Shown: positions 1 to 7,833 of the stretch, piece by piece
How positions within the stretch are numbered: position 1 is the first letter of the stretch
Layout of the letters: each line of letters starts with the position of its first letter
NCBI RefSeq assembly: GCF_007678255.1
Contig: NZ_VEED01000006.1
Span: 124,001 to 188,000, forward strand
Source: Bacillus sp. X1(2014)
GTDB lineage: Bacteria; Bacillota; Bacilli; Bacillales_B; DSM-18226
Direction: 5' to 3'
DNA: 64,000 nt
Made by a program: the position numbers and the translations under genes
The notes under the pieces: model-generated
Databases searched by the model: none
Told to the model about the DNA's origin: nothing
Seen by the model: only the letters and a program-made list of their open reading frames with translations

Positions 1-977
1 ACCTTGCCAGTTAATCCAAGTGTCGTTACATCCACTAACAAGAGGTGGTTGTCCGTACCGCCGGATACTAACTGCAAGCCTTCCTTTTGAAGACTATCCG
101 CTAGGCGCTTCGCATTCGCAATAATTTGGCCCGCGTAATCTTTAAAGCTGTCCTGCAATGCTTCACCAAAAGCAACGGCTTTCGCAGCGATGACATGCAT
201 TAATGGACCGCCTTGAATCCCAGGGAAGATGGATTTATCAATTTTCTTGCCAAATTCCTCTTTGCAAAGGATCATCCCGCCGCGTGGGCCGCGTAATGTT
301 TTATGCGTTGTTGTAGTCACGAAATCTGCGTATGGAACTGGGTTTTGGTGCAAACCTGCTGCAACAAGGCCGGCGATGTGCGCCATATCAACCATTAAGT
401 ACGCGCCAACTTCATCGGCAATCTCACGGAACTTTGCAAAGTCAATCGCACGTGGGTAGGCACTCGCCCCAGCAACAATCATCTTTGGCTTGTGTTCAAG
501 AGCTTTGGCACGGACATCATCATAATTGATGCGGTGAGTAGTTTCGTCTACACCGTACTCAACAAAGTTATACTGGACACCACTGAAGTTAACCGGGCTG
601 CCGTGTGTTAAGTGGCCGCCATGGGATAAGTTCATCCCAAGCACAGTGTCGCCTTGCTCAAGAACTGTGAAGTATACTGCCATATTAGCTTGTGCACCTG
701 AGTGAGGCTGCACGTTAACATATTCCGCTCCGAAAATTTCCTTCGCACGGTTGCGAGCTAAGTCTTCAACGATATCAACATATTCACAGCCGCCATAATA
801 GCGACGGTTTGGATAGCCTTCTGCATATTTGTTCGTTAACACAGAGCCTTGTGCTTCCATGACTGCTTCACTAACAAAGTTTTCTGAGGCAATTAATTCA
901 ATCTTAGAGCGTTGACGACCTAATTCCTTTTGAATCGCTTGAAAAACCTGTTCATCCGCTTGAGGCAAATGCTTCAT
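1..977 (-). CDS. glyA: Serine hydroxymethyltransferase (partial, 3' end outside window)
   Basis: PLP enzyme interconverting serine and glycine and charging tetrahydrofolate with a one-carbon unit in the cytoplasm. About 325 N-terminal codons are present; the C-terminus lies left of position 1. The protein begins [12 protein letters not shown] and contains the GlyA signatures [36 protein letters not shown] and [15 protein letters not shown], whose lysine (near residue 226) binds PLP. The start ATG follows a GGGGGA-type ribosome site. It is the last gene of the leftward cluster ywlG-glyA but has a 283-bp leader with its own promoter candidate and a PurR-box-like inverted repeat. Identity is very secure; only the missing C-terminus limits the call. 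Confidence 0.97.
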   Translation of the reverse strand, partial: MKHLPQADEQVFQAIQKELGRQRSKIELIASENFVSEAVMEAQGSVLTNKYAEGYPNRRYYGGCEYVDIVEDLARNRAKEIFGAEYVNVQPHSGAQANMAVYFTVLEQGDTVLGMNLSHGGHLTHGSPVNFSGVQYNFVEYGVDETTHRINYDDVRAKALEHKPKMIVAGASAYPRAIDFAKFREIADEVGAYLMVDMAHIAGLVAAGLHQNPVPYADFVTTTTHKTLRGPRGGMILCKEEFGKKIDKSIFPGIQGGPLMHVIAAKAVAFGEALQDSFKDYAGQIIANAKRLADSLQKEGLQLVSGGTDNHLLLVDVTTLGLTGK

Positions 978-1036
978 GACAAAAAATCCCCCTTATATTA
1001 AGTGACTACTATTAACAAGTTCGAAAATTCTTTTTT

Positions 1037-1065
1037 ATTTTAGCACGAAACACTCATAAATTAAA
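1037..1065 (-). promoter_or_regulatory. Candidate sigma-A promoter of glyA
   Basis: On the minus strand TTTAAT (1060-1065) lies 17 bp from TAAAAT (1037-1042), and the -10 box has the extended TG motif (TGC before TAAAAT). It sits about 60 bp upstream of the glyA start codon. The -35 box is weak, so the extended -10 is the main support. Confidence 0.45.
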
Positions 1066-1140
1066 AGAGAAACATTTTTCGGTTTTTAATTATTTTTTTA
1101 CCAACGTTGAACCTTTTTATCTATACAGACTCTCAATTCC

Positions 1141-1174
1141 CGAACAAAACCAAAATTTTAAAAGATAATATTCG
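1141..1174. promoter_or_regulatory. Candidate PurR-box pair upstream of glyA
   Basis: CGAACAAA (1141-1148) and the opposing AATATTCG (1167-1174) form an inverted pair of CGAAYA half-sites with an 18-bp gap. Bacillus PurR boxes are inverted CGAACA-type sites about 16-17 bp apart, and glyA is a PurR target in B. subtilis. The match is imperfect, and the pair sits about 75 bp upstream of the -35 box. Confidence 0.4.
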
Positions 1175-1225
1175 TGTTTTACATCAAAACCTTTTCTGTT
1201 CTATTAAAATTTACCAGCCTATCAT

Positions 1226-1238
1226 GGTGCCTGACACC
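1226..1238. repeat. 13-bp dispersed palindrome, copy 1
   Basis: GGTGCCTGACACC, located 23 bp downstream of the ywlG stop codon. It belongs to the family of about 17 copies in this window. Confidence 0.85.
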
Positions 1239-1260
1239 CAATTGTGAAGCACTATAAAAT

Positions 1261-1827
1261 TTATGTACAGCTTAAATTGTCGGTTTCGCGCTCATATACA
1301 GCCCTCGCCCCGCCAATCAGTTTTGGACGTACTTTAGCAAGCGTTACATGTGCCTGGCCAATCTTTTTTTGCGTCACGCGGACAGGGACGGCAACATGTT
1401 TTAGATGCATGCCAATCAAGGTATTGCCTATGTCGATTCCGGCATCTGCCTTAACGAACTCCACTACGACTGCATCCTCCAGCGCTCCAAAGGCATAGGT
1501 TGCCATTGCCCCACCTGCTTTACGGACAGGGACAACCGAAACCTCATCAAAGCGCTTGGCCTCTGCCACCACACGTTCTACGACCAAGGCTCGATTTAAA
1601 TGCTCACAGCATTGGAACGCCAGATCAATACCCGTGTCCGCTTGAAGTTTTTTTAGGCCGAGAAAAATCATTTCAGCGACTTCGACTGTCCCAGAGGTTC
1701 CGATTCGCTCCCCGATCACTTCACTGGTGCTGCAGCCGACCACGATCAGTTGTCCTGGCCTCAAATCGGCCTGTTCTTTGAATTCTGTTAAAATTGCTTC
1801 CAGCTCTTTGTCACTTTCTTGAATCAT
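1261..1827 (-). CDS. ywlG: UPF0340/TIGR01440 family protein YwlG
   Basis: 188-residue cytoplasmic protein of the UPF0340 family, whose biochemical role is not established. Recognisable pieces are the N-terminal helical stretch, [39 protein letters not shown] and [19 protein letters not shown], all typical of YwlG. A GGGGAGGG ribosome site precedes the ATG. It lies between rpiB and glyA in the order found in B. subtilis, with 53 bp to rpiB, so co-transcription with rpiB is likely. The family assignment is secure, the function unknown. Confidence 0.9.
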   Translation of the reverse strand: MIQESDKELEAILTEFKEQADLRPGQLIVVGCSTSEVIGERIGTSGTVEVAEMIFLGLKKLQADTGIDLAFQCCEHLNRALVVERVVAEAKRFDEVSVVPVRKAGGAMATYAFGALEDAVVVEFVKADAGIDIGNTLIGMHLKHVAVPVRVTQKKIGQAHVTLAKVRPKLIGGARAVYERETDNLSCT

Positions 1828-1880
1828 AAGCCTTACCCTCCCCTAACAGATTTCGCGTTCGACTCTTGATCTTAATTGAA

Positions 1881-2327
1881 TTAAAGGTGCTTATCCTCGT
1901 ATTCACCAATTTTACCAACCCGGCCTGCATGGCGGCCGCCTTCGAATTCCCCCGTCAACCAGACTTGGGCAATATCACGGGCCAAGCCAGGGCCAATGAC
2001 GCGTTCGCCCATTGCTAAGATATTGGAATCATTATGGGCACGCGTTGCTTTGGCACTAAATGTATCATGAACCAGTGCACAGCGAATCCCTTTCACCTTA
2101 TTGGCCGCAATGCTCATGCCAATGCCCGTCCCACAAATCAGGATACCACGGTCAAATTCGCCCTTCGCCACTTTTTCTGCAACAGGCAGTGCGTAATCTG
2201 GATAATCGACAGATGTTTCACACTCACAGCCAAAATCTTGGTATTCAATGCCAAGCTCTACGAGTAGGCTGGCGATTTCTTTGCGAAGATTAACCCCGCC
2301 ATGGTCTGATGCTAAAGCTACTTTCAT
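1881..2327 (-). CDS. rpiB: Ribose-5-phosphate isomerase B
   Basis: 148-residue RpiB/LacAB-family isomerase interconverting ribose 5-phosphate and ribulose 5-phosphate in the pentose phosphate pathway. The start MKVALASDHGG, the SVDYPDYA segment, the catalytic-cysteine motif CGTGIGMSIAANK and the HNDSNILAMGERVIG segment match the family. Length is normal. It follows ywlE after a terminator and precedes ywlG, as in B. subtilis (where it is called ywlF). Confidence 0.94.
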   Translation of the reverse strand: MKVALASDHGGVNLRKEIASLLVELGIEYQDFGCECETSVDYPDYALPVAEKVAKGEFDRGILICGTGIGMSIAANKVKGIRCALVHDTFSAKATRAHNDSNILAMGERVIGPGLARDIAQVWLTGEFEGGRHAGRVGKIGEYEDKHL

Positions 2328-2456
2328 GAAAAAATCCCTCCTGTTTTCATTTTTCTACTATGTATGTCCCAGCGCAGCACCCGCAACAATTGGACGCTTC
2401 CGCTCTCCTGATTTATTTTGACATACCCTCGCCGAAATAGAAAGTTCCTGTTCAAA

Positions 2457-2487
2457 AATAAAAGCCCTCTTCTAAAGAAAGAGAGCA
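2457..2487 (-). terminator. Intrinsic terminator after ywlE
   Basis: On the minus strand GCTCTCTT and AAGAGGGC form an 8-bp stem (one G-U pair) around a 7-nt loop, followed by a T-rich run. It starts about 14 bp after the ywlE stop. Confidence 0.75.
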
Positions 2488-2499
2488 TTCCAGCAAGTA

Positions 2500-2937
2500 T
2501 TACTTTAGTTTTCCAATCGCCTTGTCAATTAATTCATCTAATTCACGAAAGGTTTGTTTATACATCGCAAGTGAGCCGCCATAAGGATCGACCACATCAG
2601 GGTTAAAGCTTTCTCCGCTGTATTCCTTTAAGGTAAAGACCTTCGTACCCACTTCCGGGTATTGCTGGAGAATCGCCATCTTGTGTGAAGATGTCATGGT
2701 GAGGATGAGGTCGGCCCAATCAACTTCGACTCGGGTTAGCAAGCTGGAACGGTGATTATGCGCGATCCCATTGTCATCGAGCACCTTTTTCGCATGTGCG
2801 GATGCCTCACTACCGTAAACTGCATAGATTCCTGCTGACCTCACTTCGATTTCGTCCATTTGTTTATTTTTCAAAATTGCTTCAGCCATCGGACTTCTGC
2901 AGGTATTTCCTGTGCATACAAATAAAATGCGCTGCAA
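2500..2937 (-). CDS. ywlE: Protein arginine phosphatase YwlE (LMW-PTP family)
   Basis: 145-residue low-molecular-weight phosphatase. The P-loop CTGNTCRS begins at nucleophile Cys8 and contains Thr12, the residue that in B. subtilis YwlE favours phosphoarginine over phosphotyrosine. The distal general-acid segment is DVVDPYGGS. YwlE opposes the McsB arginine kinase in the CtsR/ClpCP protein-quality pathway; that role is inferred from the Thr and synteny. It lies between mntP and rpiB as in B. subtilis, 70 bp after mntP, and ends at a good terminator. Confidence 0.92.
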   Translation of the reverse strand: MQRILFVCTGNTCRSPMAEAILKNKQMDEIEVRSAGIYAVYGSEASAHAKKVLDDNGIAHNHRSSLLTRVEVDWADLILTMTSSHKMAILQQYPEVGTKVFTLKEYSGESFNPDVVDPYGGSLAMYKQTFRELDELIDKAIGKLK

Positions 2938-3007
2938 TGTGTGTGCCTCCTCATTGAAAGATTCTTATGTAAATGATTTTACCATAGGCAGGCCGAGGAT
3001 TTCTTCC

Positions 3008-3565
3008 TTACAAGAACGGGGCGAGCAGCTTTATCCCAAACGCAAGGAGAATCGCGCCGCCAATTGCTTCACTATATGCCCCTACCCAGCCCTGCATCTT
3101 TCTGCCGAGCAGTAATCCTAACCACGTTTGCACGGTTGCCATGATACCAAAACAGATAATCACCATGATTGTTTTCGCACCATAAATACCTAAAGTAAGT
3201 CCAACAGAAAAACTATCCAGGCTTACGCTCAAGGCAAAGATCAACAAGCCAAAGCCAACCGGGGATATGACCTTCTCCTCCCCTTTTTTAAGAGTCGACC
3301 AGACCATTTGTATACCGAGCAAAATCAGCAGAAAACCGCCGATAAAGGTCGCAAACGCACCAAACTTATCTGATAAAAATTTTCCAGCGATCAAACCCAA
3401 AAGCGGCATCCAGACGTGGAATAGGCCGATTGTTATCCCGATATTGAATATTTTCTTAAGCCGAAGTTTGTACATTCCCATGCCAAGCCCGACTGAAAAT
3501 GCATCCATCCCTAGCGCAAACGCCATTAACATCAAAGTTATTAATTCACTAATCATTTCAGACAT
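3008..3565 (-). CDS. mntP: Manganese efflux pump MntP
   Basis: 185-residue integral membrane protein with six predicted helices arranged as an inverted duplication. The paired acidic motifs [13 protein letters not shown] (first half) and [13 protein letters not shown] (second half) are the MntP ion-binding signatures. It exports Mn2+ to prevent toxicity. The start ATG has a GGGGG-type ribosome site; an internal ATG three codons later is possible. I saw no yybP-ykoY-like manganese riboswitch in the 220-bp leader. Synteny equals B. subtilis ywlD. Confidence 0.92.
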   Translation of the reverse strand: MSEMISELITLMLMAFALGMDAFSVGLGMGMYKLRLKKIFNIGITIGLFHVWMPLLGLIAGKFLSDKFGAFATFIGGFLLILLGIQMVWSTLKKGEEKVISPVGFGLLIFALSVSLDSFSVGLTLGIYGAKTIMVIICFGIMATVQTWLGLLLGRKMQGWVGAYSEAIGGAILLAFGIKLLAPFL

Positions 3566-3720
3566 TCGGACTTCGCCCCCTTGGACTAACTAACCTAAGC
3601 ATATGCACGTCCAAACTATTTTAGAAGTCATATTGAAGAACTAGAATCGACCTCACTTACATCTATTATACCGCTTATCCCATCCTTCTAATTCCAAAAT
3701 TTGTTATAAAAATACCGACT

Positions 3721-3733
3721 GGTGCCTGACACC
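3721..3733. repeat. 13-bp dispersed palindrome, copy 2
   Basis: GGTGCCTGACACC lying directly beyond the T-run of the tsaC terminator, 54 bp after the tsaC stop. Confidence 0.85.
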
Positions 3734-3734
3734 A

Positions 3735-3782
3735 CAAAAAAACCACCAGGCTTCCCTTTTTTATCGGGAGAACCTGGTGGCC
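3735..3782 (-). terminator. Intrinsic terminator after tsaC
   Basis: The inverted repeat CCACCAGG-TTCCC / GGGA-CCTGGTGG (about 3743-3781) is followed on the minus strand by seven Ts. It lies immediately after the tsaC stop. Confidence 0.85.
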
Positions 3783-3786
3783 GCGG

Positions 3787-4830
3787 CTATTCTGTAATCA
3801 ATTTATTTCCAGCTGCCTTCTGAAGGCGGTTCATGATGGCATGTCCGACCCCTGTGTTCGGAAAGACCTCACTATAAATGATATCGACCTTCTCTAGATT
3901 AAATCTTCGTAACGTGTCATAAAGTGAGGCTGCCACTGTCTCAAGCTCAGCCCTTTTCCCGCACGGAAGCACCACATCGGCCTCGAACAACCCGGCATTC
4001 TCTTCCGTCGTCAGCACTCCGACCCGCAACCCTTCCTGCCGCTTTTCTACTACCAATCCTTGAAGAAATTTCGTGGTGCCTGATACCATAAAAAGCGGGG
4101 CATTTGGAGCGTAATGGCGGTATTTCATTCCCGGGGCTTTCGGCCGCGCCGCTTCATCGGTTAACGCGGCATCAACATGAACTTCACCAACAACGGATTC
4201 GAGCTGCTCTTTCGTTACCCCGCCCGGCCGCAAAATCACCGGAATCCCCTCCGTGCAATCAACCACCGTTGATTCCACGCCAATTCCAGTGGCGCCGCCG
4301 TCAATCACACCCGCAATTTTTCCATTTAAGTCGTCCAAAACATGATCGGCAGTTGTTGGACTCGGTTTGCCCGAACTGTTCGCACTCGGTGCCGCAATCG
4401 GCAATCCACAACTTTTCAACAATGCCAGCGCAACAGGGTGGTCCGGCATCCTAACCGCAACCGTCGCTAAACCTGCTGTTGCGGTTTCAGACAGAACACC
4501 TTCTATTCTTTTAAAAATAATCGTCAACGGTCCCGGCCAAAAAGCTTCTATCAATCGTTCCGCTTTCTCCGGAACTTCAGCCACAAATGCGTTCAACTGA
4601 TTTTTATCCGCAATGTGGATAATCAGTGGATTATCACTCGGCCTGCCTTTCGCGGCAAAAATCTTTTCCACCGCCGCATCACTTTTCGCATTCCCGCCCA
4701 GTCCATAAACCGTCTCCGTCGGCAAGGCCACCACTTCGTTATCCCGTAAAAAATTTGCTGCATCCACAACTTGTGGATTATTTTCAAGTTTATCCACATA
4801 CTTATCCACTTTCCAGACTTTCGTGTTCAT
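3787..4830 (-). CDS. tsaC: L-threonylcarbamoyladenylate synthase (TsaC/Sua5, YwlC)
   Basis: 347-residue Sua5-type enzyme making threonylcarbamoyl-AMP from threonine, bicarbonate and ATP for t6A37 modification of tRNA. The YrdC domain (about 20-210) has ALPTETVYGLG, KGRPSDNPLIIHI and SANSSGKPSPT; the linker PKAPGMKYRHYAP leads to the C-terminal Sua5 domain. The first 25 codons are overlaid by three or four DnaA-box-like sequences, giving the unusual start VDKYVDK...NPQVVD. Near residue 250 the peptide MVSGT is encoded by a variant of the window's 13-bp palindrome (4075-4087). The start has an AAAGGTGG ribosome site. Confidence 0.94.
   Translation of the reverse strand: MNTKVWKVDKYVDKLENNPQVVDAANFLRDNEVVALPTETVYGLGGNAKSDAAVEKIFAAKGRPSDNPLIIHIADKNQLNAFVAEVPEKAERLIEAFWPGPLTIIFKRIEGVLSETATAGLATVAVRMPDHPVALALLKSCGLPIAAPSANSSGKPSPTTADHVLDDLNGKIAGVIDGGATGIGVESTVVDCTEGIPVILRPGGVTKEQLESVVGEVHVDAALTDEAARPKAPGMKYRHYAPNAPLFMVSGTTKFLQGLVVEKRQEGLRVGVLTTEENAGLFEADVVLPCGKRAELETVAASLYDTLRRFNLEKVDIIYSEVFPNTGVGHAIMNRLQKAAGNKLITE
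4075..4087. repeat. 13-bp palindrome variant inside tsaC
   Basis: GGTGCCTGATACC, one base from the consensus, read on the coding strand as codons for V-S-G-T after an ATG. It has the same reading frame as the two copies in prmC. Confidence 0.6.
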
Positions 4831-5051
4831 AGTTATCCACCTTTATCTCAAACGAGTCTACTAGCGAAATTTGGCGAATTTAGTCACCTAGACTCATATT
4901 TTTCACTTAATATGTTTGAAAGTATAAAAGAAGGTGTGCATAAATACAAGTCTTATCCACAAATTGTGCACAACTTCCGTGAAAAAGTGGATAACTTTGT
5001 GGATATATCCACAATTATAATGAAAATTTTAAAAATAGTGAGTTATCCACA
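4772..5051. promoter_or_regulatory. DnaA-box cluster around the tsaC start
   Basis: Three perfect TTATCCACA boxes (4790-4798, 4953-4961, 5043-5051) and six one-mismatch boxes occur within 280 bp: 4772-4780 (minus), 4802-4810, 4833-4841, 4986-4994 (minus), 4998-5006 (minus) and 5005-5013; the last two overlap as the palindrome TGTGGATATATCCACA. A further perfect box lies at 6863-6871. B. subtilis has a DnaA-binding cluster at ywlC, so this is probably its counterpart, acting as a DnaA titration or regulatory site near oriC. It overlaps the 5' end of tsaC and the 3' end of ywlB. Confidence 0.85.
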
Positions 5052-5461
5052 TTTAAAACGTGTCGAATATGTTCTGACTGATAAAATTCGCTAGGTAATT
5101 CCTCCCGGCGGGCTCTCTGAAAGCCCATTAACTCAAAAAACGGTAAGGCCACGCTCTTATTAGTTGCCAAAAACAAACCTTTCATCCCTTTTTCTTTCGC
5201 CAATTGCACCATTTGATCAAAAAGAACAAAGATTTCCTTCTCAGCTTGTCCAGGTGACACCACGAGAGATCGCAACAAACCAAATTCCGTGAATGCCTCC
5301 ATCCCCAGCGACCCCTTTAATGTCCCGCCTTCATCTTCTAACAACAAAAAATAGTCGATCGAGTCATCATTTAATCCATCCGTCCCCAGGTTCGCTCGTG
5401 ATAAAAACGCTCGTAAATTGTCCAAGTCTTCTCTTTTAGCCCTGCGAATCAATGCCTGCAT
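5015..5461 (-). CDS. ywlB: GNAT-family N-acetyltransferase YwlB
   Basis: About 148-residue GCN5-related acetyltransferase. The segments GSLGMEAFTEFGLLRSLVVSPG (beta4 plus acetyl-CoA-binding start) and LFLATNKSVALPFFELMGFQRARR (C-terminal GNAT fold) are typical; the substrate is unknown. I prefer the ATG at 5461 because an AGAGGTGG ribosome site is then 8 bp away; the ATG at 5473 would abut it. The last codons overlap a perfect DnaA box (5043-5051). Synteny and length match B. subtilis ywlB. Confidence 0.85.
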   Translation of the reverse strand: MQALIRRAKREDLDNLRAFLSRANLGTDGLNDDSIDYFLLLEDEGGTLKGSLGMEAFTEFGLLRSLVVSPGQAEKEIFVLFDQMVQLAKEKGMKGLFLATNKSVALPFFELMGFQRARREELPSEFYQSEHIRHVLNVDNSLFLKFSL

Positions 5462-5527
5462 CCTATCATCCACCTCTTTTTCAGATTCTACTGTATGAAT
5501 ATGGATGACATAGAAAAAATAGAACCG

Positions 5528-5545
5528 CTAGATTCGGGAATCTAG
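5528..5545. promoter_or_regulatory. Perfect 8-bp inverted repeat upstream of ywlB
   Basis: CTAGATTC-GG-GAATCTAG sits about 67 bp upstream of the ywlB start. It could be an operator; no cognate regulator is evident. Confidence 0.35.
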
Positions 5546-5576
5546 TAAATTTTATTCAAAGTATGCGCAGCACAAC

Positions 5577-5606
5577 AAAAAACCAGCTCCACGATTGGAA
5601 CCGGCC
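5577..5606 (-). terminator. Terminator after spoIIR
   Basis: On the minus strand CCGGTTCCA and TGGAGCTGG pair (two G-U type pairs) around a 4-nt loop, followed by six Ts. It overlaps the spoIIR stop region. Confidence 0.65.
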
Positions 5607-6592
5607 TAGTTAAACAACTTCTCCCACATCTCTACCACGAAAAACTTCACTTCTACCGGCTTTTCATCCTCTGCCGTATAGACTGGTGCTTCATTTTTAG
5701 CCACTTTCACCGGCTCTTCTTCCTCTATCTCTAACACATTGAACACAGGCGCTGCTTTTTCAATTGGCCTCTCCGGCTTCTTCACGACTTGATCTTTTTT
5801 CTCAACAACTTTTTCTTTCTTCGCTGCAACTGGCTCGTGCTTCACAGCTTCTTTTTCTTCCGTTACTGCTGCCTGTTCATGCTTCACAGTTGCTTTTTCT
5901 TCCTTCACCACGGTTTCCTCGTTGACCCTAGCCACTTTTCTCTTAGACTCAGCCTTAACCTCTTTTTCTTCATCCTTCGCCGTCTCAGCCTCTTCTTTTA
6001 CCTTTTTCACCTTTACCTGCTGCTTTTCCGGACTTACTGTTTTTGCCTTCGCCTTCTTCTCTTCAAACCCATCACTTACAGCCACACCATTTGAAAAATC
6101 CAGGAAGCATAATGGCGGATAAAGCACACACCACCAGTTCGCCCCTTCACCTGAACCTAAAGTAATCAAAATTGCTTGATATTCTCCTGCTGGATATAAA
6201 AATTGACCATATAATTTCGTTGGAAACTGAACTTTGCCAAATTCGACCTTCACGGATTGTGTTGACCCTTGGTCACGAACCACTTTTTCCGAAATCGCTT
6301 GAATCTCAGGAAGCTTCGCATTGATGACCTTTCTTGCCTCTTCCATCGAAGTTAAATCCTGTACCCACAATGTAATCTGCGCATTGACCGCATCGCGCAC
6401 CTTCCGTTTAATCGCTTGATCCTTTTCAAAATCACTATTGGCAAGAATCCTAAGCCGAATCGCTTCCCCTGGAATCACAATCGATTCCTTCTGTGCTGCT
6501 TCCGTCTTCGGCATATATAAATTCAACATCGTTCCTAATGATAAAACGATAAGATATCCCCAAACAATCATTTTACTTTTCAATTCTAGCAC
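5606..6592 (-). CDS. spoIIR: Stage II sporulation protein R with expanded acidic/basic insert
   Basis: SpoIIR is the forespore-made, exported signal that triggers SpoIIGA to process pro-sigma-E. A membrane/signal helix (about residues 8-28) is followed by the SpoIIR domain: EAIRLRILANSDFEKDQAIKRKVRDAVNA, VEFGKVQFPTKLYGQ, YPAGEYQAI and ANWWCVLYPPLCF. The C-terminal helix VEVKFFVVEMWEKLF is also conserved. Between them (about 176-310) lies a Lys/Glu-rich low-complexity insert with KHE-AAV-EEKEAVKHEPVAAKKEK-type repeats, making 328 residues instead of roughly 220. The start is uncertain: GTG at 6592, TTG nine bases later or ATG at 6571. A sigma-F-like promoter precedes it. Confidence 0.88.
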   Translation of the reverse strand: MLELKSKMIVWGYLIVLSLGTMLNLYMPKTEAAQKESIVIPGEAIRLRILANSDFEKDQAIKRKVRDAVNAQITLWVQDLTSMEEARKVINAKLPEIQAISEKVVRDQGSTQSVKVEFGKVQFPTKLYGQFLYPAGEYQAILITLGSGEGANWWCVLYPPLCFLDFSNGVAVSDGFEEKKAKAKTVSPEKQQVKVKKVKEEAETAKDEEKEVKAESKRKVARVNEETVVKEEKATVKHEQAAVTEEKEAVKHEPVAAKKEKVVEKKDQVVKKPERPIEKAAPVFNVLEIEEEEPVKVAKNEAPVYTAEDEKPVEVKFFVVEMWEKLFN

Positions 6593-6609
6593 CGTCCCTT
6601 CGATATCTT

Positions 6610-6639
6610 CATTTTGGACAAAATGCCAGAATCTTAAAC
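6610..6639 (-). promoter_or_regulatory. Candidate sigma-F promoter of spoIIR
   Basis: On the minus strand GTTTA (6635-6639) is 15 bp from GTCCAAAATG (6610-6619). The sigma-F consensus is GYATA-15-GGNNANANTR, so there is one mismatch in each element. spoIIR is sigma-F dependent in B. subtilis. Confidence 0.4.
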
Positions 6640-6700
6640 TATTAAATTTTGATATATTTCAGAGATTCATGTTGGCAAATTTCATAGCGACCTGAACAAA

Positions 6701-6846
6701 AAGCGCAAGCGCCCGTTTAGCGGCGTATGGACTGGAGCGCTCCAGCCGAGATAAAGGAAACACGAAGAGCGACTGCGATTAAATGTTGACTTATCGTAGG
6801 GCGGAGAGCGAAGTACACTTAGCCGCTGGGCGCTTGAGCTGGATTC
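6701..6846. repeat. Interspersed repeat R1 (about 145 bp)
   Basis: Fills most of the 325-bp gap between spoIIR and prmC. It shares long blocks with 50029-50171 (same orientation) and 23878-24090 (inverted): GCCCGTTTAGCGGCGTATGG, GAGATAAAGGAAACACG and GACTTATCGTAGGGCGGAG. The ends carry GC-rich tracts that can pair (GCGCCC / GGGCGC). No convincing ORF. This resembles known interspersed repeats of Bacillaceae genomes. Confidence 0.8.
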
Positions 6847-6901
6847 AGAGAACGAATCAAATTTATCCACAATTAATTAATTTTTAATTTCCTATACAAT
6901 A

Positions 6902-6936
6902 AAAAAAGACCTCGGAAACTAATCTCCGAAGCCGAT
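6902..6936 (-). terminator. Terminator at the end of prmC
   Basis: On the minus strand CTTCGGAG and TTCCGAGG pair imperfectly and are followed by TCTTTTTTT. The stem overlaps the last codons of prmC. Confidence 0.65.
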
Positions 6937-7833
6937 TTCAGCAAACACCATCCGGTCCCTGCCATTTATATCATTCACAATCTCCACTATAGAGCCTGCA
7001 AAAGCCTTTCGCAAAAGCTCCGCTACCGCTTCACCCTGACCGGCCCCAATCTCGAAACCAACCAGCGCGCGCGGCTCTAGCACCTGCGGCAGCTCGACCA
7101 TAAAGCGGCGGTAAAAATCCAAGCCGTCCGTCCCCGCAAACAAGGCCCGGTGCGGCTCATGCTCCGTCACAACCTCCGACATCGTCGTGATATCCCCGAG
7201 CGGAATATAAGGCGGATTCGAGAGAATCACATCAAAACGAGCCCCACTCTCCAAAAACGGCCCCAGCAAATCCCCCTGCAAAAACTCCACCTCAGCCCCA
7301 AGCCGCACCGCATTCTCCCGCGCCACAGCCAAAGACGCTTCGGCAATATCGGTGCCTGACACCATTAACACTGGCTGCGCAGTACTATTGGTGCCTGACA
7401 CCATCCTAAGTTCCGCTTCTTCCATTTTCATGGTGATGGCGATGGCGCCACTGCCGGTTCCGATATCTGCTAGTTTGATGACTTGTTTCGTGCCGCCAAA
7501 CAGCCGCTTGATCCGTTGGAGGGCACCGTATACAAGTTCTTCCGTTTCCGGTCTCGGAATAAGCACCTCTTCATTGACAAGAAACGGCCGTCCATAAAAC
7601 TCCTCCGTCCCGATGATATACTGGACTGGCACACCTTCCACATGGTCAAAAACCGCTTTTTCAAAGGCCTCCCACACACCTGGCGCTAACTCATCGCGCA
7701 TATTCGCAAACAACTGCGCCCGGCTCATCTCCGTAAAATGGCGCAGCAAAAGCTCACCCGCATTGGCATCACGATTGGCTGGACCTAAAAAAGAAGAAGC
7801 CCATTGAAGAGCTTCGAATACTTTTTTACTCAT
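6919..7833 (-). CDS. prmC: Release-factor glutamine methyltransferase PrmC (HemK) with 13-residue insertion
   Basis: S-adenosylmethionine enzyme that N5-methylates the GGQ glutamine of release factors. It has the N-terminal helical domain, SAM motif [14 protein letters not shown] and catalytic [14 protein letters not shown] use ATG at 7833 (MSKKVFEAL, 304 residues), overlapping the prfA stop by 8 bp, rather than an ATG 33 bp further upstream inside prfA. Directly after motif I, where homologues read like ...VTGTDISEESL, the protein has [13 protein letters not shown] followed by [12 protein letters not shown]: two copies of the window's 13-bp palindrome exactly 39 bp apart, in frame. The insertion falls in the SAM-binding subdomain, so activity could be affected. 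Confidence 0.93.
   Translation of the reverse strand: MSKKVFEALQWASSFLGPANRDANAGELLLRHFTEMSRAQLFANMRDELAPGVWEAFEKAVFDHVEGVPVQYIIGTEEFYGRPFLVNEEVLIPRPETEELVYGALQRIKRLFGGTKQVIKLADIGTGSGAIAITMKMEEAELRMVSGTNSTAQPVLMVSGTDIAEASLAVARENAVRLGAEVEFLQGDLLGPFLESGARFDVILSNPPYIPLGDITTMSEVVTEHEPHRALFAGTDGLDFYRRFMVELPQVLEPRALVGFEIGAGQGEAVAELLRKAFAGSIVEIVNDINGRDRMVFAEIGFGD
7351..7402. repeat. Two in-frame 13-bp palindromes inside prmC
   Basis: GGTGCCTGACACC at 7351-7363 and 7390-7402, spaced exactly 39 bp. On the coding strand each follows AT, giving ATG GTG TCA GGC ACC (M-V-S-G-T). The 39-bp unit reads as an in-frame duplication or element insertion. Confidence 0.9.

Noticed and set aside
5789..6122. Plus-strand frames opposite spoIIR
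   Set aside because: They mirror the Lys/Glu repeat and give Phe/Ser/Leu low-complexity peptides.
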